Source of the DNA: Trichostrongylus colubriformis
Lineage: Eukaryota; Nematoda; Chromadorea; Rhabditida; Trichostrongylidae
DNA: 64,000 nt
Reading direction: 5' to 3'
Assembly: GCA_963978905.1 (NCBI GenBank)
Contig: OZ022261.1
Span: 23,123,686 to 23,187,685, forward strand
Program-made: the position numbers and the translations under genes
In this document: positions 32,946-43,081 of the stretch, in pieces
Position numbering within the stretch: position 1 is the first letter of the stretch
How the letters are laid out: every line of letters begins with the position of its first letter
The notes under the pieces: model-generated
Database searches by the model: none
Told to the model about the DNA's origin: nothing
What the model saw: the letters and a program-made list of their open reading frames with translations, nothing else

Positions 32946-35234
32946 TCATAGTAGATGCACCGCGTGTTGGGTTGGTATTGACTACGGGCATTGTAGCACT
33001 CTCCACGGAATCTGGTGGGTCATTATATATTTTTAGAAAGCTTAGAGAACCTTCTACCATATTCCTGAACCGCCTGGACCAGCCTCGAAGTGGAGTTATT
33101 GATTTTTCTGGAAAAATCCTACAAGGCTTTTGGGACAACCTAATATTATCGATGCAACGGCAATACTAGTAATGGAGCTCGGACGAATGCTTCAGTGTCA
33201 TTTCGTCTGCGCCGATGGTGCCTTCTTGGTATCGATTTCAAATGTGCGATCGATATTCTACATTTGGCACTACATATGTCCCGCAAATTTTACTAGTGTG
33301 GACAAATCGTTGCACCGAATGTTTCTGAGAATGGTGAATATAACGAATGCTTGCACAGTGGCACTTATGTGTTGATTGAAATCCAGCTCTGCTCATATGA
33401 AATCTAAGGTCTCGGACATTTTGTAAAGTGTGTAGTATCATGCCATTGACTGGGACTGCCTTGGCTTCTCCTATGTGCAAATCGATGTGGGCTGAATTTA
33501 ACAAGTGTTCGCCGGCTGCAGCCCATGCCATCATGTTATTAATGAAACAGGTTGGAGCCTTGTGGAAACACCCATGAGAATCTACAGTGTATACTTCATA
33601 AACCTTACATCTTCAGCGAATATCTTCAACAGTAATGCGTGTTTTCAAAAATCGTAGTTAGTCATAGGTGTAAGCTGAAAACGGGATGAGATTACACTAC
33701 TCTGAATGACACCACTTGTACATGAGTGATGCTTTGAAAACGAGTCTCCGACTTTTACATCGAACGAAAACAGTTCCGTTGGTGATCATACAGGGAATTT
33801 TATTTACTCACCATGACCTGTATCACCGTTGTCTCGCTGCTCATCGAGGGTCTCGAGCAGGCGCCAGCGACGTCTCCATTTGTCCGTGTCCGAACCAGAT
33901 GTCCAGTAAACCCTTCTGACCTCGAGGATACGCAGCATTTCGTACCTATTGTGCGGAACTCTCGTGAAGATCATCGAGGCGACGGTTGTCCAAGTTTTCA
34001 TTTGACCTCCGGAGCAATCCACACTATAACCGCTCTGGTCCAGCGGTCATCGCGAATATCGCATGATGTGTCCGGCCCATTTAATCTTCGATTCCTTGGC
34101 AAGTACGCCGGCATTCCTGACCTTCGATCGTCGACGGAGTTCGGAACTCCTCTCTGCAATTGCATATATAGAGATGCTCCGAGCATCGCCCTCTCGTATG
34201 CCAGGGCAGGAAGGATTGCGGAATTGAAGGGACATACGCGGAGCCGGATGTTCTTCATCTTCCTCACTCACCATCCCTCGATGGTGTTCGAGGCTTCCCA
34301 AGCCGCTCTTTGTCTCCTGCTCAGCTCTGATGAAGTCGTTCATCATATTAAGGTCTCGACCTAGCTACACATAGCTGAAGCATTCGGCGATGATCGTTCC
34401 GTTGAGCGTTAACGAGGCATCAGGTACCAATCCGCTCTTCATGAACATCGTTTTCGTCAGGTTCAGCTGTGAGCTGAATTTCCTTTTTCGCAAACGAAAT
34501 CGGCTAACAATCGCTCCGCTTGTTGGGGTGTCGTTGCCATGAGCACAATGTCGTCAGCGAAGCGGAGGTTATGTAGATGCCGGCCATCGACCTCCGCTTC
34601 CATGCTTTCCTATTCCAGTTCACGCATGATTTTCTCAAAAGCGGTGCTGGGACGTTTAGGCGATATCGTTAGATACATATTCCAACATGAAACAAAATGC
34701 GTCCCTATGAAATGTTACTTGTCAACTGTCGTCCCGTTGCTCATCGAGAGTCTCGAGCGGGCGCCAGCAACGAACCCCTCTGTTGAGATCGATAAGATCT
34801 CCAGATCGATAAGATCTCCTTGTAGAGTGTGAAATTACGGCCGTAAAGTTGTTGTGGAGCTCACGAAATATTCTCTGTACCGAGTAGGTACACTCTGTTT
34901 TCGCAGAGCTTTGATAACCGCCTCTGTCTCAACAAAGCCGAAGGCTCCTTCGAGTTGATCGATGTAAGACATGACGGCATCTTGTATTCTTGCGACGCTT
35001 TAATGAGTCTAGCGACCGTGTGATGTGATATGTGCTGAATCCTCTCCTGAACAGTGCTTGCACGCATGCCTGCCTTTCGTTGGAAGTTGTGCCAATCCTA
35101 TTCCTATCCACGATGATCCGAGTGAAAAGCTTGTAGACTGCAGACAGAATGGATGACAATTGCCAATGTGGAGGGAGATCTCCCTCCTCATACAGCAACA
35201 CAGTCCTACTGTTTTTCTTAAAGTGGATACCTTG

Positions 35235-36062
35235 TTCGATCGTATCTAAACCTAAGATGCGTCAGCGCGGGCGGTCGCGTGCGCATCGGTCCTGGGGCGC
35301 GCTAAGCAGCGCCGCACAGGGTGTGGGAGTCTCGTGTGTCTGATATCTCGTGATACTCTGCATTACTCGTAAATCGCTTGTCGTATTGTAGCGATAACCT
35401 GTCGCTCTATTTCACAATGTATCCGATCACTTTCGCACTCTTGAATACCGCTTCATTTGCTGGAGAGAGCAAAGCTACGCAAAAATCTGCGTTCGACCCG
35501 CTTACGTATTGCAAACACCCCCTTCATCCGGTACTATTATAGCTCGAAGGAAGGCTCAGGTAAAAATGTACACTTGAGTGCACAAACTGATGATCGTAGA
35601 ACGGTACGTCGTAGAACTCAGGGACGTCAGCGCAACAGTGAGGGCCCCTTTCCACAACTACACTAGCACCCATGCATATATTTTTATGGTGGTCTTGAGA
35701 TCAATGACGGATGGAAGAGTCTATTTCCATCCAGTGAATGAATATAAAGAGCACAAAACTGGGTCTCCGCAGTGTTGCTTTTTGAGCAAGCGGTATCGTG
35801 AAACATCGGTTCTTTTTCACACTATCATAGCCGATTCTCGGCTATTATAATATCGGAAGGAATGGAAAGATCTCCTCATCTGGTCATTTCATAGCGCATA
35901 ATATAGCCTATATGGAACAGAGAATGAGTGTGAGTAGATTGAGCAATTATGTTGAAATCGCTACGGCGCCACTCCATCCCTCGCTTTTTGAAACGTTTGG
36001 CGCGCCCCAGCATCGATGCGCACGCGACCGCTGTGATTCGCACCTTAGGTTTAGATACGATC
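35235..36062. mobile_element. Inverted-repeat element inside RTE copy B
   Basis: The arms share CGTATCTAAACCTAAG followed by GCGGTCGCGTGCGCATCG and GGGGCGCGC on the left, and their complements at 35990-36060 on the right, about 75 bp per arm. The element is 828 bp and flanked by ACCTTG (35229-35234 and 36063-36068), a likely 6-bp target duplication. It splits the RTE reverse transcriptase just after its ECKV motif. No transposase frame was recognised inside, so it is probably non-autonomous. Confidence 0.72.
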
Positions 36063-36665
36063 ACCTTGCATTCCGGCAGGTAGCGTGTGAAGAATCTGGC
36101 CACAGCTTTGACCATCTGGAGGTAGATTTTTCAGATGTTGCGGTTTGTTTTTATCTGGGCTGGACTTCGCGAGGGAGAACCGAAGAAACGACATATCCAT
36201 CCTGCTTTAGGTTGCTCCTAAGCGGGTGGTCATGGCTATCGAAAAGATTCGAGTAGAAGCCCTAAGTATCATTCTTGCCCTCGTACCGTGCGGATGCGGA
36301 TACCGGTCATTTTGGTCCTGTAACTGCCAAAACTAAGGCGGGCTACGAATGCTCTTTCCAGCCTGTACTGTATCAGCCAGCACTGTTGTTCTTCTCTCTT
36401 CAAAATACTCTTTTATCGCCTCTCTGCCGAGCGTCAGTTGGTAATCACCTGCGGCTCGCGCTGCTTCACGTTGACGTATTAGAGTTTCCGGAGATAGACG
36501 TCTCTTGGTGTCGTTGAAACTCTCTGTCCTCCTGGCACTATCGTGAAGATGTTCAACGAGCCGTTGTACTCGTCATCAATGTCTCCCATACCAGAAAGAA
36601 GTGATGTGGTTCGAGTTAGTATAGTCTAGGAACATAGTCTCCTAATTTTGCGGCTCTTTCTTCAC

Positions 36666-37055
36666 TTATTGAAAGGAGGGAATCTTGCTCGGACGAGTCG
36701 ATGGTTTGATCCCATATAAAACTTCGGAAGAATACCGATGTAGGTCAGGCAAACATTTGACTGAAGATGATGTGCTCGATCTCGTTATGGAATTGTCCAC
36801 CGAATGATTTCCAAGTCCATAGTATATGAGAGGGCTTCTGCAACAGTGAGTTACCATAGATGGAACTGATGGACATAATGAACACGTACAGCCTTTCATC
36901 CTGCTCATTCCATTCCGCTCCGTGTTTCCTGATGCGAAGCTCGTTATCCGTTTTTGTAGGGCCGATCTCAGCCTTGAAATCGCCGACTATGACCTTGAAA
37001 GAGGTGCGGTCTTCTTCATAGAGCTTTTCCAATTCCACATGAAATGCTTCGAGCT
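36666..37055 (-). pseudogene. RTE endonuclease, C-terminal half
   Basis: The frame encodes LEAFHVELEKLYEEDRT, then FKVIVGDFKAEIGPTKT, the GDFN-type catalytic box with the asparagine replaced by lysine. It continues with HGAEWNEQDERLYVFIM and the HNEIEHII region, where the family usually has HNEIDHI. Two catalytic-site changes (GDFK and EIEH) mean it would be inactive even without the truncation. The N-terminal half is absent because the sequence upstream belongs to a CR1 element. Confidence 0.82.
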
Positions 37056-38215
37056 ATCCAAGCACAGAATTTCATATGACTTGGTACAAGACTCACGTAA
37101 TACAAGGATAGGAGCAAAAGTTCTTCACACTAGTATAGCAACACTTCCGCCTTTTTGGGTAGCGCGGTCACATCTGATCGTTTCGGCCCCTGACCAACGG
37201 TTACCAAGAATGCAGGCCTAGTGGACGTAATTAGCAAGCCAAGTCTCAGGCAGTGCAATAACATCAAAATTAAATTTTTGGATTCGATAAGGAAGCGCAT
37301 GGCCATTTTATGAGCCGACCGAATATTACTATAAAAACACCATAGACAAATCTCAAGGTTCCGGGGAACAGTTACCGGTTTGACGAGTCAACGGGGATGA
37401 CCCGACAGTATTATTGTGAACACTGACATCAGATATTTCGGCTAGAGTGGGAGAAATATTCTGGGTTCAAGTGATTGGAACTTGCTTAGGTTCACATGAC
37501 GCTAGATTGCGTTGTGCAAGTTGCTCGGCTTGGGCTCTATTCCTTCCCCCCCCCCCGTGTAAGGGAGAGCCTTATGATTATTTTGGGAGTAGAAGTCTCT
37601 GAGGCGATGTGCACGGCGCAGTACCTAACCTACATAATAGGACGAGGGGAGGACAATTTTAACAAGTCTTGGAAATGACGAGTTAAAACGACCTATACGA
37701 TAAACACTTTGAGGGGAATATTTAATGTCGAAGTGATCAAAAACACACCTAACAAAGTTGACATCGCCAACTAAACGTTCACTCTGTAGGGTGGCGGAGC
37801 ACTTTGGCACTCCAATCAAAACCACGAAGCGTTTTCGCTCAACATCATCGAATGACATATAAGTGTTATTAACGACACAGAGAGATTTTGCAAAAGATTT
37901 CGGAGGCAAAGAAACAGAATCGAGAGATCCTGTTTCAAACGCAGCCTTAAGCATAGCATTTGAAGCTCTAAGAGAGGAGACTTTCTCAGTTAATTCTCCG
38001 TTGCGGGCAAGAACAAACAGCAAAGGTATGCGGTCATCAAGAAGGGGCCAAAACGGCTCGTAAGTGCTGCGGTAGGGATCGATCTTGAATGAGCGAGGTA
38101 ACACCTTGATTGAATTTGTCCGGTGGCGCCAACGGAGAAGGATCAATACAGACCCGTTCCGCAGGTCTTTCCTGAACTGGCTTTCCAGACAGTGGGATGT
38201 CCATTGTAGGGCCAA
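37056..38215 (-). mobile_element. CR1-like LINE copy B, 5' half only
   Basis: The minus strand carries an ORF1-like frame (37625-38215). Degenerate ORF1 C-terminal sequence follows to about 37490, then the start of the endonuclease with CFYSNIRSAHKM, FDVIALPETWL (37230-37330) and KGGSVAILV (37130-37155). This last piece matches the plus-strand CR1 copy (KGGGVAMMV near 22675). Homology changes abruptly to an RTE element at about 37055. The rest of CR1 is not found nearby. Confidence 0.75.
37625..38215 (-). pseudogene. CR1 ORF1-like protein fragment
   Basis: This 196-codon open frame has a helical region with LTEKVSSLRASNAMLKAA, then a nucleic-acid-binding core recognisable as the LINE ORF1 (RRM/esterase-less CR1) type: RKRFVVLIGVP, ERLVGDVNFVRCVFDHF, YRIGRF and PRLVKIVLPSS. 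The order and spacing agree with ORF1 proteins of nematode CR1-like LINEs. The ATG at 38215 is not necessarily the native start. Downstream a C tract (37546-37555) and stops interrupt the remainder. Confidence 0.65.
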
Positions 38216-41065
38216 ACCGATCGGTTAAAATGAAGGTCCGGGCAGATCAAGCAAAAAGAAGCCAAAAAATACATTTGTAATGCGGCAATAGTTCCGCAGG
38301 GTTCGCACCACGCCACAATGATACTGTCTTTAGAAAACCGAAGTTCTTGAATAGATCGGATGATGAACGCATGAAGTCAAGAGTAGGTGAAAGAATATTG
38401 GAAAACCAGGACGAAAATGGCAGTAACAATTAGATAGGAATAGGAAGGTTCGTTATGAAGTAGATGGTCGGTGAGCAACCGCTGTAGAGATCAATAAAAA
38501 AAACCGCGGTCACCACGAGCGCACAGACCGGAATGAAAAAAAATTGGAACGCCTCACGAATTTGCGTGTCATCCTTGCGCAAGGGCCATGCTGACCTTCT
38601 CTGTTCTGGAATGAACAAAGTGCATAAAGTCATCGAGGAGCTGTACACGATTCATCCCCTGATTGAATTTTGATCCTCTCAAGAATTGCCTCGACTATCA
38701 CTCCCCCCCTTCCTCCTTACACCAAATCGTCCGTCCTCGGACGTTGAAGTGAAAGGGTGGAGGATGGAGAAGAAGAGAGAAAGGGGTTAAAGGAATCAAA
38801 TCGGCTATCGGGGTAAATGATATAAACGGATATAGCGATAAGATCAAAGTATATGTGATAAAGGTATATATGATAACTGAAAGGAACAAGATTAAATAAG
38901 AGTAGGGAAGAAAGAAAAAATATATCTGCGTTGCTGCTCATGATTCGTAATGATATTGGAACAACGAAAAAGCGAAAAAAAAAAGAAGATCGAAGAAAAA
39001 AGAAAGAAACGGTAGAAAATCTGACCTTGTGAACGTGGTGGTTAGCCGAAGATGTCTTCGCCTCGACGGGTATCATTGTCACCAGCTCAACCGATTAGTT
39101 GGCTCTAGTTGAATAGGATTTTGAGAGCCCTGAGGTAACTAACAACGAATTGGCCGTGCTTGCAATGCGTTCGGGCCACGTTCATGCGGTGAATGTCGCT
39201 GAGGAAGTATCTCGTGCTTGCATAGACGTCCGTGCGCTCGTGAAAGCGATTACCACGTCCATCTCGCCGCCCTTCACTGATCTGGTGGTGTAAACGGGTA
39301 TGTCCAATCGGCTGGCGTAGTCCTGGAGACGGAGTTGCCGCTCCTTATAAAATGTGATGACCTTAAGAAAAGATGCTGGGACATCGTCCATTGAAAGAGC
39401 CCTCGGCAAATCACTGCAGCGTTGCTCTCCCATCTCACTGAAGTATTATGACGATGATGAGGTTTGAGAGATGTCGCGAAAGTAGACTAAAACGAACGGA
39501 ACCGGCGGGTCAGGCAGAGATATCCGTCGTGTCAGGCCGCCACGCATGTGCCTTGGACTTCCGCTGAGGAGAGCTCCGTCCGTGACGAAAGGATTGGGAT
39601 CCAAATTGCTGAGGTAGTGGACGAGAATAAGAGACCGTGGGGCAAGGAAGGGAGAATAAATGATATCTACCTCCTGAAGTAGCGACCATAACATTATGCC
39701 TACCGGGCGAGAATAAGCGGGTGTGCAGGTGAATATGATTTCAAACTTCCAATTATTCCATCATCCTTGGAGCTAAATGGAGAAGAACCGCTCCATATGA
39801 CGCGCAACTCCTTATACCACCGAGTAACATATCCACTTAAACGAAAACAAACGAAAGATCAAACAGAACTATTGTAACTTGACAGAAACAAGGCCGTGAC
39901 CATGGTGAAGTCCTTGTCATCACTGCGCGAGTGGTACCGACTCAGTGGGAAAAAGAGAGATTGTCCAGTAGTAGAATAACGAGAAGAAAGGGAGTGTAAT
40001 GTAAAAGAATGTATAGACGATTTGTTCAGGGTTGAAACGTTTTGAAAGTACGCGGTGACAACGAAAAGGAAAGCAGTCGGGGATGTAAGTATCAAAGAGG
40101 AATACGTACGACATTAGCAATGCTGAGAAAACAACAACGCTGCAGTGGAAGAAAATGCGAGACTTCTACGCTTGTGTTCACTAGAGGGAAGCGGCGCAAA
40201 GCTCGAGATGAGTTTCGCGGTTAGAGTCGCGAAGCTTACCTTTTGGTCAGAACGAGAAAGGTTGAAGAGAAATGTAGTGTGAGTAGTTTAATAAAAGATT
40301 GAATGGCCATCGTAGGTATGGGAAAAGCAAGTTGGAAGGTATAGAAGTAACATGAGATAGATAAATACGAGTGACCGCTGTGGCGAATGGATGATGTCGA
40401 CCGCTCGGTGCCTAGCTGCGCACGAAGGGATGTGGGATGAAGGGGAACATGCGGCGAACGGCCGCCACGGGTTCCAGCGATCAGTTTCAACTCGAGTGTA
40501 CTGACCACGGTCAAGCCTCCGTTGAGGAACCCTCAACGGGGGGGGTCGTATTCGGTCCGCTAGGAGGGGGGGGGTCGTAATCGTTAAGGTAGGCAGTGAT
40601 CAACAGAATTTTTCAGGCTGAGGTCTAAAGTGTAAAGGGAGAAATGATAAAACCGATTATTAACATAATAATCATGGAAACTCATGCATGGCGCGATCCA
40701 CAACGAAGTCAACCAATGTCAATGACCCTTTCATTGGTCCGGTGGCACCGATTTCACGTACAGAGACACCTCCAAAATTTACCGATTAGCCGTGGGAAGC
40801 GGCATATATCCACGGGTATCACCGTGGATGAATACTCCAGAAACTATGTGATGAAAAAGAAAAATCAGCTGATATGGACTTATTTCATATCTTACTACGA
40901 TCGCTAGTACGTAATCTAGGGTTAGCGGCCACTATGAGGATAGTAAGGACGTTTGTATCCATTGAGAATGTAGATGAAATCCTCATGCATGGCGCATCCC
41001 ACAGAGATGCTGAGCAACGCTTCTCGCTCTTCCACAAGGTCTTCGACAGCGAAGAATGCATACTA
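38216..41065. other. No supported gene; low-complexity and G-tract sequence
   Basis: This may include the 5' region of the CR1 copy B. The minus-strand frames at 38717-39082, 39182-39433, 39446-39694 and 40236-40514 are rich in Ser, Phe and Tyr from purine-rich repeats and lack recognisable domains. Two G tracts with GGGGGGTCGTA lie at 40538-40575. No transposon ends were identified. Confidence 0.35.
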
Positions 41066-41327
41066 GAGACTTGTTCTCTTATGCCAACGAGGTTGTTAGG
41101 TGGAATGTTTGTTGGCGGTCTAACGTTTCTTCCAGATCGTCTTCCTCAAAGGCCTACTCCACCACCGCGCGAGTGGCGTTGTTCACTGACGACAACTGAC
41201 ACGGAGTGGCGGCATTCCACTCGCGCGGTGGTGGATTGGGGCTTTGAGGAAGACGATCTGGTCGAAACATTAGGCCGCCAATAAACATTCCACCTAACAA
41301 CCTCGTTGGCATTAGAGAACAAGTTTC
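41066..41327. mobile_element. Small foldback derived from a PLE 3' end
   Basis: Arms of 111 bp (41066-41176 and 41217-41327) with a 40-base loop. The right arm ends with GGTCGAAACATTAGGC, then AATAAACATTCCACC and TAACAACC. These words match the 3' end of the PLE at 32470-32515 (CGTCGAAACGTCAGGC, AATAAACGTTCCACC, TTAACAAACC). The small foldback therefore has the same 5'-to-5' arrangement as the large PLE palindrome, on a shorter scale. No target duplication was identified. Confidence 0.75.
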
Positions 41328-42355
41328 AAAATAATATCAATGCCGAGATTCCACGAAGAGAGAAGTTGAATTCGCATACTAGAGAATTTTCAGTAACAAT
41401 GAATCAATTTTTCGGAAGAATCTCGGGAAGATCTCGCAAATTCGGCAAAAAAAATTTTCTAACTACCATTCCTGAACTTTTCTTGCTTCGTTTTGAAGAT
41501 ATGGCATAGCTCAGGTAGTCATTTGAGAGCGATAACCTAGCATACCCCGCCTCACCAAAACGCACACGTACGGTTGAGTTTGAAGGAAGTTATGGTCATT
41601 TGAATAAAACACGTCGAAATTTTCCTCATCTAATCCTCAATTGGAATCCCATATCGAGAACCAAGCAAGCAGCCAGTAGATAGGTCTGAGGGAGTTAATA
41701 GGAAAACAGTTCACAGCTGTTTGAAATATGGGTTCTAGGTAAAGTTGAAAGTATTTTAAGAGGGTCGGAATTTAGTATGGGAAAGATAACGCGCTCCATC
41801 GTGATCGCCGCGCGCAGCCGCCTTAGCGACCATCGATCAGATGGGGCGTTGTAGAGCTGATTACATGGCTCCTTTTTAGCTTTTCTTTTACCTTTTAACT
41901 TTTCTATTCTTATTTTTTGATCCTTTATTTCTGCCCCATGACTTGCATGACTATTAAGCCTTCTCCTTTGTCATCAGCACATTATTAGTGGTCGGCAATG
42001 CTTTCGTTCCGGAATATGAATATTGGAATCGTAGGCTTCTTATGTTGGACGATTTTGTTTTGGAATATGAGTACTGACCATTGTGAGGTCCTTATTTCTC
42101 TCTTTTGTCAGGAGTTTGGTTTCGCCTCAGTATTTTTTTTACCATAGGCTCTTAATTTCCTTAGTGGATCGCACGGGCTTGGTAGAAACCACAGAAGAAG
42201 CGAAACCTGAAGAAAGAGTGGGGGGGGGGGGGCGTGTTGAGGCTTCCTTTCTGGGTGGGGGTGGTCGTATTCTTTGAAAATTTTCGAATCTTATTCGAAT
42301 AGATGAATACTTCGCTTTAGCATGATGTGGTTGTCAACAGGGTGCGGCAAAGGTA
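41328..42355. other. No supported gene
   Basis: Mostly AT-rich, with a G tract at 42221-42231. The frame at 41306-41509 has no recognisable motif. Confidence 0.4.
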
Positions 42356-42879
42356 TTAGGTTGTTCAGAAAGTTTTCAGACTAATGTCGGGGAACACTGT
42401 ATAGTTTTGAATTGGAGTATCCGTGAATTTTCGAGTTTTCGTAAGGTCTGAAAGCTCGCGTACAGAAAAGTCAAGTCGAGCCCCACAGGAGCACGAGCCG
42501 TTTGATCTGTGTTAGTCGTCGACCTGTGCGTCGAGGTTCCTTGGGCGATTCGTCACCGTTCTCAAACTTGTGGTACAAGTAGAAGCAGTCGAGGAAAGGG
42601 CTTTCCCCTTCATTGTCTCCTGCAGAAAGCGATGGGCCTCGTTCGCGGATCGGCCGGAGCGGTATTATAGAAGCAGAACTGATCGGTAGAGCATCTTCTT
42701 GATCCATTGCGAAGCACACCGGGAACAGGAAACGATATGTCGCACATGCTGTTGACAGGCACATATACCGGACATGAAACACAAATCCCTCGATTTAGGT
42801 CCGCACACAACATCGGGTGACAAAAATATGTTCTAAACTCTACCATGCAATTGGTCCAAAAGCTTTCTGGACAACCTAA
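42356..42879 (-). mobile_element. Short mariner derivative
   Basis: Its ends are TTAGGTTGTTCAGAAAG and, complemented, TTAGGTTGTCCAGAAAG, with TA on both sides (42354-42355 and 42880-42881). At 524 bp it is an internally deleted mariner. The minus strand retains a decayed piece of the DNA-binding region, KFENGDESPKEPRRTGR, resembling the linker that follows the paired-type helices in mariner transposases. It lies about 200 bp from the Tc5-like element. Confidence 0.8.
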
Positions 42880-43081
42880 TAGTAACCGACGGGCAAGCCC
42901 TAGCATACCGAAAAGGAAGAAGGTCTCAACATGAATTCGCACGAGGCACAAATGAACATAAAACATTTCTTATTGTTACACTCGAATTTGATAAGGTCGC
43001 CCCTGATCCGCACACACCAATGATGACGACGTAGGAGATCATAGTGCAAATCTTCCTGAGCTTTCGTCATAGATGAACTTA

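Larger units (their letters stand above)
28923..33143 (-). mobile_element. Mariner remnant split by a PLE insertion
   Basis: The ends are TTTGGTTGTCCCAAAAG on the left and, complemented, TTAGGTTGTCCCAAAAG on the right, with TA flanks at 28921-28922 and 33144-33145. Removing the PLE insertion plus one target copy (29209-32558) leaves about 870 bp, shorter than a typical 1.3-kb mariner, so the element carries an internal deletion. The host sequence is the env-like pseudogene. Confidence 0.85.
33223..37055 (-). mobile_element. RTE-type LINE copy B, interrupted and fused to CR1
   Basis: On the minus strand from 37055 the parts come in order. First is the second half of the AP endonuclease (36666-37055). 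Next is the leader of the reverse transcriptase with AVARFFTRYLPECKV near 36070-36115. After an inserted inverted-repeat element, the reverse transcriptase continues (TVLLYEEGD, VYKLFTRIIVDRN, 35060-35200), with a catalytic FADD at 34550-34563. The C-terminal WAGHIMRY region lies near 34060-34090 and the 3' non-coding end at about 33223. Stops and frameshifts abound. From 33223 to 34560 it is collinear with copy A at 17257-18665. Confidence 0.87.
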
